Assembly (NCBI GenBank): GCA_046348365.1
Contig: JAXMEL010000005.1
Location: forward strand, 124,001-188,000
Source: JAEUPI01 sp046348365
GTDB taxonomy: Bacteria; Pseudomonadota; Gammaproteobacteria; Burkholderiales; Burkholderiaceae_C
Length of the DNA stretch: 64,000 nucleotides
Direction: 5' to 3'
Position 1 is the stretch's first letter. Each line of letters opens with the position of its first letter. Shown here in pieces: positions 9,030-17,789 of the stretch. The position numbers and the translations under genes are program-made. A model generated the notes under the pieces. That model was not told the DNA's origin. It saw only the letters and a list, made by a program, of their open reading frames with translations, and did not search any database.

Positions 9030-9929
9030 ATGAAGGTGGCCGACTTCGACCTGTGGGTGCGCGACGAGCAGGCCGCAGTGGAAGCCGCGCTCGAGCGCTG
9101 GGTGCCGATCTCGGCGCCCGCCGGTCTCGGCGACGCCATGCGCTACGGCGTGCTCGACGGCGGCAAGCGCTTGCGGCCGCTGCTGGTGATGGCCGCCTGC
9201 GATGCCGCCGCCGGCAACCGGGGCGCGGCGCTGCGCGCGGCGGTGGCGGTGGAGCTGATCCACGCCTACTCGCTGATCCACGACGACATGCCCTGCATGG
9301 ACAACGACGTGCTGCGCCGGGGCAAGCCCACGGTGCATGTGCAGTACGGCGAGGCACAGGCCATGCTCGCCGGCGACGCGATGCAGGCGCTGGCCTTCGA
9401 GGTGCTCACGCCGCCCGCCAGTGCGCCCGACGCCGTGCCGCCGCTGCTGCAGGCGCGGCTGTGCGGCCTGCTCGCGCGCGCCGCGGGGCACGAAGGCATG
9501 GCCGGCGGCCAGGCGATCGACCTCGCGAGCATCGGCCTCACGCTCAGCGAGGCGCAGCTGCGCGACATGCACCGGCGCAAGACCGGCGCGCTGCTGCAGG
9601 CGAGCGTGCTGATGGGCGCGGCCTGCGGCGAGCTGCCGTCGAAGGCCTGGGACGCGCTTTCGTCTTACGGCGCCAGCATCGGCCTCGCCTTCCAGGTCGT
9701 CGACGACATCCTCGACGTGACCCAGGCCTCCGAGACGCTCGGCAAGACCGCCGGCAAGGACCTGCACCACAACAAGCCGACCTACGTCTCGGTGCTCGGG
9801 CTCGACGGCGCGCGCAAGCAGGCGGAGGATCTGCGTGCGCGCGCGCACCACGCGCTGTCCGTGAGCGGGCTGGCGCAACATGCCTGCCTGAGCCTGCTGG
9901 CCGACCTGGTGGTCGACCGCACCAGTTGA
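9030..9929 (+). CDS. ispA: Farnesyl diphosphate synthase (geranyltranstransferase)
   Basis: A 299-residue class I prenyltransferase that condenses IPP with DMAPP and GPP to make farnesyl diphosphate. The first Asp-rich motif is LIHDDMPCMDND and the second is QVVDDILDVT; both bind magnesium-diphosphate. GGKRLRPLL near the N-terminus is also typical. I use the ATG at 9030 (MKVADFDLWV). An in-frame TTG immediately after the xseB stop at 8994 would add 12 residues and is less likely. The stop is eight bases before dxs, so the two are cotranscribed. Confidence 0.94.
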   Translation: MKVADFDLWVRDEQAAVEAALERWVPISAPAGLGDAMRYGVLDGGKRLRPLLVMAACDAAAGNRGAALRAAVAVELIHAYSLIHDDMPCMDNDVLRRGKPTVHVQYGEAQAMLAGDAMQALAFEVLTPPASAPDAVPPLLQARLCGLLARAAGHEGMAGGQAIDLASIGLTLSEAQLRDMHRRKTGALLQASVLMGAACGELPSKAWDALSSYGASIGLAFQVVDDILDVTQASETLGKTAGKDLHHNKPTYVSVLGLDGARKQAEDLRARAHHALSVSGLAQHACLSLLADLVVDRTS

Positions 9930-9936
9930 TGCCACG

Positions 9937-11850
9937 ATGACCACGACGCTGCTGCAATCCATCGACTCGCCGGCCGACCTGCGACGGCTGTCGCGCACGC
10001 AACTGCAGACGCTCGCGCGCGAGCTGCGCGAGTACCTGCTGCACAGCGTGAGCCAGACCGGCGGCCACCTGTCGTCGAACCTCGGCACGGTGGAGCTCAC
10101 GATCGCGCTGCACTACGTGTACAACACGCCGCACGACCGCATCGTGTGGGACGTGGGCCACCAGACCTACGCGCACAAGATCCTCACCGGCCGGCGCGAC
10201 CGCATGTCGAGCCTGCGCCAGCTCGGCGGCATCAGCGGCTTTCCGCGGCGCGACGAGAGCGAGTACGACACCTTCGGCACCGCGCATTCGTCGACCTCGA
10301 TCTCGGCCGCGCTCGGCATGGCGCTGGCCGCCAAGCTCAAGGGCGAGCACCGGCGCGCGGTGGCGGTGATCGGCGACGGGGCGATGTCGGGCGGCATGGC
10401 CTTCGAGGCGCTCAACAACGCCGGCTCCAACCACGGCATGGGCCATGCCGACATGCTGGTGATCCTCAACGACAACGACATGTCGATCAGCCCGCCCGTG
10501 GGCGCGCTCAACAAGTACCTCGCCCGGCTGATGAGCGGCAAGTTCTACGCCGCGGCGCGCGAAGGCGCGAAGTCGATGCTGAAGAACACGCCGCTGTACG
10601 AGCTGGCGCGGCGCTTCGAGGAGCACACCAAGGGCATGGTCGTGCCCGGCACCATCTTCGAGGAACTCGGCTTCACCTACGTGGGCCCGATCGACGGCCA
10701 CGACCTCGATTCGCTGATCCCCACGCTGGAGAACCTGCGCGACCGGCGCGGCCCGCAGTTCCTGCACGTGGTGACCAAGAAGGGCATGGGCTACAAGCTG
10801 GCCGAGGCCGACCCGGTGAACTACCACGGCCCGGGCAAGTTCGACCCCGCGGTGGGCCTGGTCAAGCCGGCCACGCCGCCCAAGCCCACCTTCACGCAGG
10901 TGTTCGGCCAGTGGCTGTGCGACCAGGCCGCGGCCGACCCGCGGCTGGTCGGCATCACGCCGGCGATGCGCGAGGGCTCGGGCATGGTGGAGTTCGAGAA
11001 GCGCTTCCCGAACCGCTACCACGACGTGGGCATCGCCGAGCAGCATGCGGTGACCTTCGCCGCCGGCCTGGCCTGCGAGGGCCTGAAGCCGGTGGTGGCG
11101 ATCTACTCCACGTTCATGCAGCGCGGCTACGACCAGCTGATCCACGACGTGGCGATCCAGAACCTGCCGGTGATGTTCGCGCTCGACCGCGCCGGCATCG
11201 TCGGCGCCGACGGCGCCACGCATTGCGGCGCGTTCGACATCGCCTTCCTGCGCTGCGTGCCCAACATGGCCGTGCTGACGCCGGCCGACGAAAACGAATG
11301 CCGCATGGCGCTGTCCACCGCGTTCGAGCGCAACCATCCGGTGGCCGTGCGCTATCCGCGCGGCGCGGGTGCCGGCGTGGCGGTGAAGAGCACGCTCGAC
11401 GTGCTGCCCTGGGGCCGGGGCGAGCTGCGGCGTGAATCGTCGGTGCCGCGCGGGCAGGGCCAGCGCGTCGCGATCCTCGCCTTCGGCACGCTGCTGCACG
11501 CGGCGCTGCAGGCCGCCGAGGCGCTCGATGCCACGGTGGCCAACATGCGCTTCGCCAAGCCGCTCGACGTGGAACTCGTGCACGAGCTGGCACGCTCGCA
11601 CGACGCCATCGTCACGCTCGAGGAGGGCGTGGTGATGGGCGGCGCCGGCTCGGCGGTGCTGGAGTGCCTGGCCGAAGCGAGCCTGGAGCTGCCCACGCTG
11701 CAGCTCGGCCTGCCCGATCAGTTCACCGACCACGGCGATCCGGCCAAGCTGCTGGCCTTGCTGGGGCTCGATGCCGCCGGCATCGCCCAGGCGATCCAGC
11801 GCCGGTTCGGCGTCAAGCTGTCGGTGGTGCGGCCGGCCGTCAACCAGTGA
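9937..11850 (+). CDS. dxs: 1-deoxy-D-xylulose-5-phosphate synthase
   Basis: A 637-residue thiamine-diphosphate enzyme catalysing the first step of the MEP isoprenoid pathway from pyruvate and glyceraldehyde 3-phosphate. The ThDP site is visible as GDGAMSGGMAFEALNNAG, and the transketolase pyrimidine-domain signature as FALDRAGIVGADGATHCG. Length matches the family at about 620-640. It follows ispA by seven bases. A short hairpin lies after the stop (around 11875-11892) but lacks a T-run, so I do not call a terminator. Confidence 0.97.
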   Translation: MTTTLLQSIDSPADLRRLSRTQLQTLARELREYLLHSVSQTGGHLSSNLGTVELTIALHYVYNTPHDRIVWDVGHQTYAHKILTGRRDRMSSLRQLGGISGFPRRDESEYDTFGTAHSSTSISAALGMALAAKLKGEHRRAVAVIGDGAMSGGMAFEALNNAGSNHGMGHADMLVILNDNDMSISPPVGALNKYLARLMSGKFYAAAREGAKSMLKNTPLYELARRFEEHTKGMVVPGTIFEELGFTYVGPIDGHDLDSLIPTLENLRDRRGPQFLHVVTKKGMGYKLAEADPVNYHGPGKFDPAVGLVKPATPPKPTFTQVFGQWLCDQAAADPRLVGITPAMREGSGMVEFEKRFPNRYHDVGIAEQHAVTFAAGLACEGLKPVVAIYSTFMQRGYDQLIHDVAIQNLPVMFALDRAGIVGADGATHCGAFDIAFLRCVPNMAVLTPADENECRMALSTAFERNHPVAVRYPRGAGAGVAVKSTLDVLPWGRGELRRESSVPRGQGQRVAILAFGTLLHAALQAAEALDATVANMRFAKPLDVELVHELARSHDAIVTLEEGVVMGGAGSAVLECLAEASLELPTLQLGLPDQFTDHGDPAKLLALLGLDAAGIAQAIQRRFGVKLSVVRPAVNQ

Positions 11851-11970
11851 GGGCGCTGGCCGAGGGAGTGAGGGCACAGCCCGAGGGCTGTGGCAGCGGC
11901 GACAAGGCCCTGCGGCCGTGAGCGGCGACAATCCATGCCATGCTCGCGGCAGCGAGCGACCGATCTCCCG

Positions 11971-12762
11971 ATGACCAACCTCACCGACGCCCTGCACATC
12001 CCGGACACGCAAAGTGCGCGCGACGAGCGCCACCTGCCGATCCAGCGCGTCGGCGTGCGCGACGTGCGCTACCCGCTCACGCTGCGGCTGGCCGGCCAGC
12101 CGCAGCACACCGCCGCGTCGTGGGACCTCGACGTGGCGCTGCCGGCGGAGCAGAAGGGCACGCACATGTCGCGCTTCGTGACGTGGCTCGACACGCTCGA
12201 CGCGCCGCTCGATGCCGACGCGCTGCGCCAGCAGCTCGGCCGCATGCTGCAGCTGCTCGGCGCCAGCGAGGGCCGCATCGAGGCCCGGTTCGCGTTCTTC
12301 CTGCGCAAGCGCGCGCCGGTGTCGGGTGTGCAGAGCCTGCTCGACTACCAGGGCCGCTGGATCGGCGAGGCGCGCGGCGGCAGCGTGCGCGTGTGGTCGG
12401 AAGTCGGCGTGCCGGTGAAGAGCCTGTGCCCGTGCTCGAAGGAGATCTCCGACTACGGCGCGCACAACCAGCGCTCGCTGGTGACCATCCGCGTCGAGCA
12501 GCGCCAGCCGATCGACTGGCACGAGCTGGTGCGCTTCGCCGAAGACAGCGCCTCCAGCGAGATCTGGCCGCTGCTCAAGCGCCCCGACGAGAAGTGGATC
12601 ACCGAGCACGCCTACGAGAACCCCAAGTTCGTCGAGGATCTGGTGCGCGACGTGGCGCTGCGCCTGAACGCCGACGCGCGCGTCGGCGGCTACGTGGTCG
12701 AGGTGGAGAACTTCGAGTCGATCCACAACCACAGCGCCTATGCGCGCATCGAGCGCGCATAG
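11971..12762 (+). CDS. folE2: GTP cyclohydrolase IB (FolE2)
   Basis: A 263-residue metal-dependent GTP cyclohydrolase producing dihydroneopterin triphosphate, the first pterin intermediate. The conserved catalytic/metal Cys lies in VKSLCPCSKEISDYGAHNQR, and the C-terminal signature VEVENFESIHNHSAYA is intact. FolE2 replaces or supplements zinc-dependent FolE, and its archaeal relative MptA serves methanopterin synthesis. It could therefore feed both folate and the H4MPT pathway encoded near the right edge; that link is inference. The ATG at 11971 gives the family start. The downstream EgtB-like gene overlaps its 3' end or starts just after. Confidence 0.94.
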   Translation: MTNLTDALHIPDTQSARDERHLPIQRVGVRDVRYPLTLRLAGQPQHTAASWDLDVALPAEQKGTHMSRFVTWLDTLDAPLDADALRQQLGRMLQLLGASEGRIEARFAFFLRKRAPVSGVQSLLDYQGRWIGEARGGSVRVWSEVGVPVKSLCPCSKEISDYGAHNQRSLVTIRVEQRQPIDWHELVRFAEDSASSEIWPLLKRPDEKWITEHAYENPKFVEDLVRDVALRLNADARVGGYVVEVENFESIHNHSAYARIERA

Positions 12763-13948
12763 CATCGACGATCCGCAGCGCATGCGCCAGGCCGGGCGCG
12801 AGCTGCTGTCGCTGGCCTTCATCGACGCGCGCAACCGCACGCTGCGCTGGCTGAGCGCGTTCGCCGGGTTCGATGCCTCGGCGGTGAAGGCCGAGTTCGA
12901 CCCGCCGCAGTGGCTGGTCGGCCATGCCGCCTGGCAGCAGGAGTACGCTATCGGCCGCAACGTGCAGCGCGCGCGCGGCACGGCAGGCGGCGCGCGGCTG
13001 GCGTCGATCGAGCCGCGGGCCGACGCCTGGTTCGACCCGCGTGCCGGCACGCGCGAGCAGCGCTGGCGCGACACCGACGTGAGCGACGCACACCTGCGCG
13101 ACTACCTCGCGGCGACGCTCGACGCCACGCTCGAGCTGCTCGAACGCTGCGACGACGGCGACGCGGCGCTGCAGGTCTATCGCCAGGCGCTGGCCGTCGA
13201 AGACGCCACGGCCGAGACGCTGGCCGAGCTGGCGCAGGCCGCGTCGCTGCCCGCCGAACGCGCGGCCGGCTTGTGGCCGGTGTGGCCCTCGCGCGTGCGG
13301 CGCGACGCGCTGTGGTTCGGCGCGCAGCGCTGGATGCTCGGCTCGCCGCCGGGCGGCTGCGTGCCGCTGCTGGAGCAGTGGGCGCACGAGGTGGCGGTGC
13401 CCGAATTCGAGATCGATGCGCAGCCGGTGCAATGGGCGCAGTTCGTCGAGTTCGCCGAGGACGGCGGCTACGACGATCCGCAGTGGTGGAGCGCGCAAGG
13501 CTGGCGCTGGGCCGAGGCCCAGCAGCGCCGTGCGCCGCGCTACGTGGAGCAGCTGCAGCGCGCCGTGGTGCTGCAGCGCCAGGGCCAGGCGCAGCGCGCC
13601 GGCGCGCCGCAGGCCGTGGTGCACCTGAGCTGGCATGAGGCGCAGGCCTGGTGCCGCTGGGCCGGGCGGCGGCTGCCCACCGAACCGGAGTGGGAGATCG
13701 CCGCCTGCACGGCCGCCTCGCGCGGCTTCGTGTGGGGCGACGTGTGGGAATGGACGGCCTCGCGCGCGGCCATGTGGAGCGAGCAGCCGCTCGATGCGGC
13801 GGCCGACGCGCGCGTGGAGCCTGACGCGCGCGTGGCACGCGGCGGCTCGCGGCTCACCGTGCCGCGGCTGTGCCACCCGAAGGCGCGCCGCTTCCTCGCG
13901 ACGCAGACCGACGCCGCATTCGTGGGCTTTCGCAGCTGCGCGCTGTGA
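12740..13948 (+). CDS. EgtB/SUMF1-like protein with degenerate DinB iron site
   Basis: A protein of 402 residues (388 if the ATG at 12782 is used) combining an N-terminal DinB-like helical domain with a C-terminal formylglycine-generating-enzyme-like domain. The second domain is recognised from SWHEAQAWCRWAGRRLPTEPEWE and DVWEWTAS. This is the architecture of EgtB, the iron sulfoxide synthase of ergothioneine synthesis. One DinB His is present (H62 in GHAAWQQEY). The expected HExxH pair, near residues 153-157, reads VEDAT, so two of three canonical iron ligands are absent. It may belong to a divergent EgtB-related family. No egtD, senB or senC lies adjacent. It starts within or right after folE2, so cotranscription is likely. 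Function unknown. Confidence 0.7.
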   Translation: MRASSAHSIDDPQRMRQAGRELLSLAFIDARNRTLRWLSAFAGFDASAVKAEFDPPQWLVGHAAWQQEYAIGRNVQRARGTAGGARLASIEPRADAWFDPRAGTREQRWRDTDVSDAHLRDYLAATLDATLELLERCDDGDAALQVYRQALAVEDATAETLAELAQAASLPAERAAGLWPVWPSRVRRDALWFGAQRWMLGSPPGGCVPLLEQWAHEVAVPEFEIDAQPVQWAQFVEFAEDGGYDDPQWWSAQGWRWAEAQQRRAPRYVEQLQRAVVLQRQGQAQRAGAPQAVVHLSWHEAQAWCRWAGRRLPTEPEWEIAACTAASRGFVWGDVWEWTASRAAMWSEQPLDAAADARVEPDARVARGGSRLTVPRLCHPKARRFLATQTDAAFVGFRSCAL

Positions 13949-14016
13949 TCGGACTTCCGAAGTCAGGCCCGCGATCCCGCGCGAGAATCGACGACATCGC
14001 ACCTGGAGCCGTCGCG

Positions 14017-15516
14017 ATGCCCGTTGCCAAGACCCGCGCCAAGCCGAGCCGTCGCGCTGCTGCAGCCAAGCCGCGCACGAAAGCAGCCAAGCCACGCGCT
14101 GCCGCGGCGAAGCCGCGTGCCACAACGGCCAAGTCGCGCCGCGCCGCCGCGCACCCGCTGGTCGATTTGCAGGCGTGCATCGCGCGGCTCGATCAACTCG
14201 GCCAACTCGTGCGCGTGAAGAGCGAGGTCGATCCGCGGCACGAACTTGCCGGCATCGCCAAGCGCTTCGAAGGCGGGCCCTGCGTGCTGTTCGAACGCGT
14301 CGCCGGCAGCCGGCATCCGGTGCTGGTCGGCCTGCTGTGGAACCGCGCCACGGTGGGCAGCCTGTTCGGCCTCGCGAAGGAGGAGGTGCCGTTTCGCATC
14401 GCCGCGGCCGTCGGTGCGTGGCGCGCCGACGGCAGCGCGTTCGCGCCGCGCATGCTCGAGCGGGCGCCGGCCAACGAGGTGGTCGAGCGCGAGGTCGACC
14501 TCCTCGAGCTGCCGGCGCCGGTGCATGCGCTGCTCGACGGCGGGCGCTACCTCGACTCGTCGCTCGTCGTCGCGCGCAATCCGGCCACCGGTGCGCCCAA
14601 CGCGTCGATCCATCGCATGATGATCACGGCCAAGGACCGCATCACGTTCCTGATCGATCCGGGGCGCCACCTCGGCGAATTCGTCGGCGTCGCCGAGCGC
14701 CGCGGCGAAGCGCTGCCGGTGACGATCAACAACGGCGTCGGCCTCGCGCCGTGGATCACGTCGACGCTGCCGCGGCTGGGCGACGACAAGCCCTACGTGG
14801 CGAACCATCTGGTCGGCCGGCCGATCGACTGGGTGCGCGCGCAGACGGTCGACGCTCCGGCGTATGCCGATGCGCAGTTCGTCATCGAGGCCGAGATCCT
14901 GCCCGGCGTGCGCGAAACCGAGGCGCCGTTCGCCGAGGTCACCGGCTACTACGGCCAGCAGGCGCAGCGTTGGGTCATGCGCGTCAAGGCGATCACGCGG
15001 CGCGCCAAGCCGGTGTTCCACACCGTGCTGTCGGGCATGGAGGTGTGGAACGCGGTGGGCTTCACCGCCGAGGCGGCGATCTTCGCGGCGCTGAAGGCGC
15101 ACATTCCCGAGGTGCGTGCGGTGCACCTGCCGCCCGGCGGCTGCGGCTTCTACGCCGCGGTGGTGCAGGTGGAAAACACGCGGCCCGGGCTCGGGCCCGA
15201 CGTGATCCGCCGCACCTTCGCCGCCTTCAAGTCGCTGCAGCGCGTGACGGTGGTCGATGCCGACGTGAACCTGTTCGACGCGGTGGACGTCGAATGGGCG
15301 ACGACGACACGATTCGACCCGGCCAAGGACCTGGTGCTGCTGCCTGACCAGGAAGGCCACATCCTCAACCCCATGGTCACGCTCGACGCCGACGGCAAGG
15401 GCGGCCGCATCACCAAGATCGGCATCGACGCGCTGGCGCCGTACCAGGGCGGTTTTCCGTTCCAGCGCGTGCAGTTCCAGGACGTCGATCTGGCGAAGTA
15501 CGAGATCGTGCGCTGA
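14017..15516 (+). CDS. UbiD family decarboxylase with Lys/Ala/Pro-rich N-terminal tail
   Basis: A 499-residue UbiD-type reversible (de)carboxylase that would need prenylated FMN made by a UbiX partner, which is not in the window. Cofactor and catalytic signatures are visible: NASIHRMMI, the Glu-rich stretch IEAEILPGVRETEAPFAEVTG, and PPGGCGFYA. Residues 1 to about 46 are an extra tail of repeated AKPR/AAK units, similar to histone-H1-like or PhaF-type regions and not part of the UbiD fold. The UbiD domain proper starts near HPLVDLQACIARL. Whether it is the ubiquinone enzyme or a paralogue acting on aromatic acids is unresolved; ubiquinone UbiD proteins usually lack such a tail. Confidence 0.85.
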   Translation: MPVAKTRAKPSRRAAAAKPRTKAAKPRAAAAKPRATTAKSRRAAAHPLVDLQACIARLDQLGQLVRVKSEVDPRHELAGIAKRFEGGPCVLFERVAGSRHPVLVGLLWNRATVGSLFGLAKEEVPFRIAAAVGAWRADGSAFAPRMLERAPANEVVEREVDLLELPAPVHALLDGGRYLDSSLVVARNPATGAPNASIHRMMITAKDRITFLIDPGRHLGEFVGVAERRGEALPVTINNGVGLAPWITSTLPRLGDDKPYVANHLVGRPIDWVRAQTVDAPAYADAQFVIEAEILPGVRETEAPFAEVTGYYGQQAQRWVMRVKAITRRAKPVFHTVLSGMEVWNAVGFTAEAAIFAALKAHIPEVRAVHLPPGGCGFYAAVVQVENTRPGLGPDVIRRTFAAFKSLQRVTVVDADVNLFDAVDVEWATTTRFDPAKDLVLLPDQEGHILNPMVTLDADGKGGRITKIGIDALAPYQGGFPFQRVQFQDVDLAKYEIVR

Positions 15517-15624
15517 GGGCGGTGGCGGCGCCGACCCTGCGGCCTTCATCGCGCCGACGCAGCCGCGTGAAACGCGATGGTTTCCATGTCCGTCGGCCTG
15601 CCGGAAGTCGGGATCGAGCTCGAC

Positions 15625-15948
15625 TTAGCCGTTGCGCTTCTTCGCGACGAGCATCCGCAAAGCGCCGTGCAGATCGTCGCGAATCGTGCATCGAATACGG
15701 CCGTCATTCCTCTGCGGGAACTTCTCCTGAGCCTTGATCATGAGGAGATCGTTGTCGATACCTTCCTTGCCGGACTCGTTCTCGATGACCGCGATCTTCG
15801 CGCCATGCTTCTCTCGAAGCACGCGCTCGATGAGCGTGGCCTTGCCCGAGCCCAGATTGCCGGTCAGCATGGTGGTCGGAGTGGGATGCAAGATGAATTG
15901 GCGCCTCGCAGCGTGGCGGCATGGCGTTCCCGGCTCTCTCGAAACCAT
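15625..15948 (-). pseudogene. Remnant of a CobW/G3E-family GTPase gene
   Basis: This frame resembles the first 80 or so residues of CobW/YjiA-type metallochaperone GTPases. It has TMLTGNLGSGKATLIERV in place of the usual TGFLGAGKTTL Walker A, then HGAKIAVIENESGKEGIDND, and a degraded metal motif DGRIRCTI where GCICCT is expected. It then stops at 15625, so at least two thirds of the gene is missing. Translation in another frame just beyond (SIPTSGRPTD) weakly resembles the next conserved block, IETTGLADP, which suggests a frameshift. The start is arbitrary. It occupies the 452-base gap between ubiD and dctM; nothing else is recognisable there. It is probably a decaying fragment left by rearrangement. 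Confidence 0.65.
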
Positions 15949-15968
15949 GGACTACTTGGCGCTTTCGA

Positions 15969-17276
15969 TCAGTTGGCGGCCAGCAACTGGGGTAGCCGAA
16001 GCGCAAGGGCGGGGAACACCGCGAGAAGGGCTAGAAGCAGCAGGTCCGCGCCGATAAAGGGCGCAACGCCGCGGTAGATCGTTCGCAGCGGAATGCCGCG
16101 CGATACGCTGTGCAGAAGAAACACGATCACTCCGATCGGCGGAATGATCATCCCGAGTTCGATGACCACCACGTTGATGATTCCCCACCAGACAGGGTCG
16201 TAGCCCAGCTTCACGATCACCGGCAGGATGAACGGCAAGGTGATGAGCATGGCCGATATTTCGTCGAACACAGCCCCCAGGATCAGATAGATGACCAGGA
16301 TGAAGAAGACGATCACGAGCGGTTCGAAGTCGAGTTGCTCGATAACGGCGCCCACAGCCTCCGGGAAGCGCGCCAAGCTGATGAACTGGCCAAAGACAAA
16401 TGCCCCGATCAGAATCACGTAGAGCATGGCCGTGGCACTCGCAGTCTCCCTCAAGCCCTCGAGCACGTTGTGTCGGCTGAGGCGTCCCCGCATCGCAGCG
16501 GCGACAAAGGAGAGCACGGCCGCCACGGAAGCGGCCTCGTTGACGGTAAAGATTCCGCTGTACAGACCCCCGAAGACCGTCACGATCAGCGCAAACGCCG
16601 GTACCGCCCGTCCCAGTGCCTGCGTGCGCTCGGCCCAGGCGATGCGCGCTGAGGTGGGCGCGTCGGCCGGACGCAGGCGTGAGACGATCCCGATGGTCAC
16701 CATGTTCAACATGATCGCGAGCAGGGCCGGGACGATCGCGGCATAGAAGAGATCGAAGATGAAGACGTTTCCCGCGACCGAATACAAAATCATGACCACC
16801 GACGGGGGGATCAATGCCTTGAGCGTTCCGCCCGCCGCGATGACGCCAGTGGCAAAGCCCTTGGAGTAGCCACGCTCCAACATCTCGGGCAATGCCGCTC
16901 GTGCGAAGGTGGCGGCGGTCGCCGTCGACGAACCGCACACCACGCCAAAGGCGGCGCTGGCGCCCATGGTCGCGTAGCCGAGCCCGCCGCGCCGGTGCCC
17001 GAAGAACGCCGCAACTGCCTTGTAGATGTCCGCAGTGAACCCGGCGATGGTCGCGAATGCACCCATGATGAGGAACAGCGGTACCGTCGCCAGATCGACG
17101 CTGGACAGCAGCGTCGTCGGTTCGGTCGCCAGCACACTCAGAGCCGCCTTCCAATTGGAAAGGGACGCGTAACCGACGACCCCGACCAGCATCATCGAGA
17201 AGCCGATCGGAATCTCGAGCAGGATCAATCCAAACAACGCAACAAGCCCGGTCGTGCCGATTTCGACAGGCGTCAT
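15969..17276 (-). CDS. dctM: TRAP transporter large permease (DctM type)
   Basis: A 435-residue inner-membrane protein with about 12 hydrophobic segments. It is the ion-coupled translocation subunit of a tripartite ATP-independent periplasmic transporter. Family features include VPLFLIMGAFATIAGFT near residue 55, the GATGTVVCGSSTATAATF-like region (seen as VCGSSTATAATFARAALPEM) and IPPSVVMILYSV. The ATG at 17274-17276 overlaps the dctQ stop as ATGA, indicating translational coupling. An in-frame extension to 17471 lies inside dctQ and is rejected. Together with dctQ and dctP it forms one three-gene unit. The substrate is unknown; the neighbouring amidohydrolase suggests an organic acid or amide product. 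Confidence 0.93.
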   Translation of the reverse strand: MTPVEIGTTGLVALFGLILLEIPIGFSMMLVGVVGYASLSNWKAALSVLATEPTTLLSSVDLATVPLFLIMGAFATIAGFTADIYKAVAAFFGHRRGGLGYATMGASAAFGVVCGSSTATAATFARAALPEMLERGYSKGFATGVIAAGGTLKALIPPSVVMILYSVAGNVFIFDLFYAAIVPALLAIMLNMVTIGIVSRLRPADAPTSARIAWAERTQALGRAVPAFALIVTVFGGLYSGIFTVNEAASVAAVLSFVAAAMRGRLSRHNVLEGLRETASATAMLYVILIGAFVFGQFISLARFPEAVGAVIEQLDFEPLVIVFFILVIYLILGAVFDEISAMLITLPFILPVIVKLGYDPVWWGIINVVVIELGMIIPPIGVIVFLLHSVSRGIPLRTIYRGVAPFIGADLLLLALLAVFPALALRLPQLLAAN

Positions 17277-17788
17277 GATGATCCAGAGCGAGTTCTCTGC
17301 AAGCCGGCGATCTCGCCGGCGGCGACGGTAAGTTGAATGAGCACGGCACACCACAGAACCACGTCGACGGCAAACCAGAATGGCGCGACTGGAATGCGCA
17401 AGATCACCGTTGTCTGGTTGCCGCTGGCCAGACTCCACGCGTATGCCCAAACCTGCCAGGCAAGGGCGCACAGGATGATCGCGACCACCACCGCCGCCAG
17501 CGCATCCAGCGCACCGCCGACACGCTCACCCACGATGGTCCTCACGAAGTGAATCGAGATGTGGGACTTCTCGACCAGCGCGATCGGCATGCAGCAACTG
17601 ATGGCGAACGCGATGGCGATCGCACCGACGTCTCGGACACCTTCGATCGGTTGATTGAAAAGCCAGCGCGCGATGCCGTCGGCCATCGTCATGGTGGCCA
17701 GAACCATGAGCGCAACCAGCCCGAGCATGGATAGGCCTTGCGCGAGCGCGCGCGCCGCCTTGTTGGGAACATCCGGCGGGCCCGACAT
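17273..17788 (-). CDS. dctQ: TRAP transporter small permease (DctQ type)
   Basis: A 171-residue membrane protein with four hydrophobic segments. It contains the DctQ-typical EKSHISIHFV motif near residue 73 and WLFNQPIEGVRDVGAIAIAF. It associates with DctM in the inner membrane and helps dock the binding protein. Its stop overlaps dctM (ATGA), and its start is two bases after the dctP stop, so the order dctP-dctQ-dctM forms a tight operon. Confidence 0.9.
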   Translation of the reverse strand: MSGPPDVPNKAARALAQGLSMLGLVALMVLATMTMADGIARWLFNQPIEGVRDVGAIAIAFAISCCMPIALVEKSHISIHFVRTIVGERVGGALDALAAVVVAIILCALAWQVWAYAWSLASGNQTTVILRIPVAPFWFAVDVVLWCAVLIQLTVAAGEIAGLQRTRSGSS

Positions 17789-17789
17789 A

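Noticed and set aside
11875..11892. Hairpin after dxs as a terminator.
   Set aside because: Eight-base arms with a two-base gap and no T-run; folE2 may still be read through.
12740..13948. Annotation as ergothioneine EgtB or selenoneine SenA.
   Set aside because: Two of three iron His ligands are absent, and no egtD, senB or senC is adjacent.
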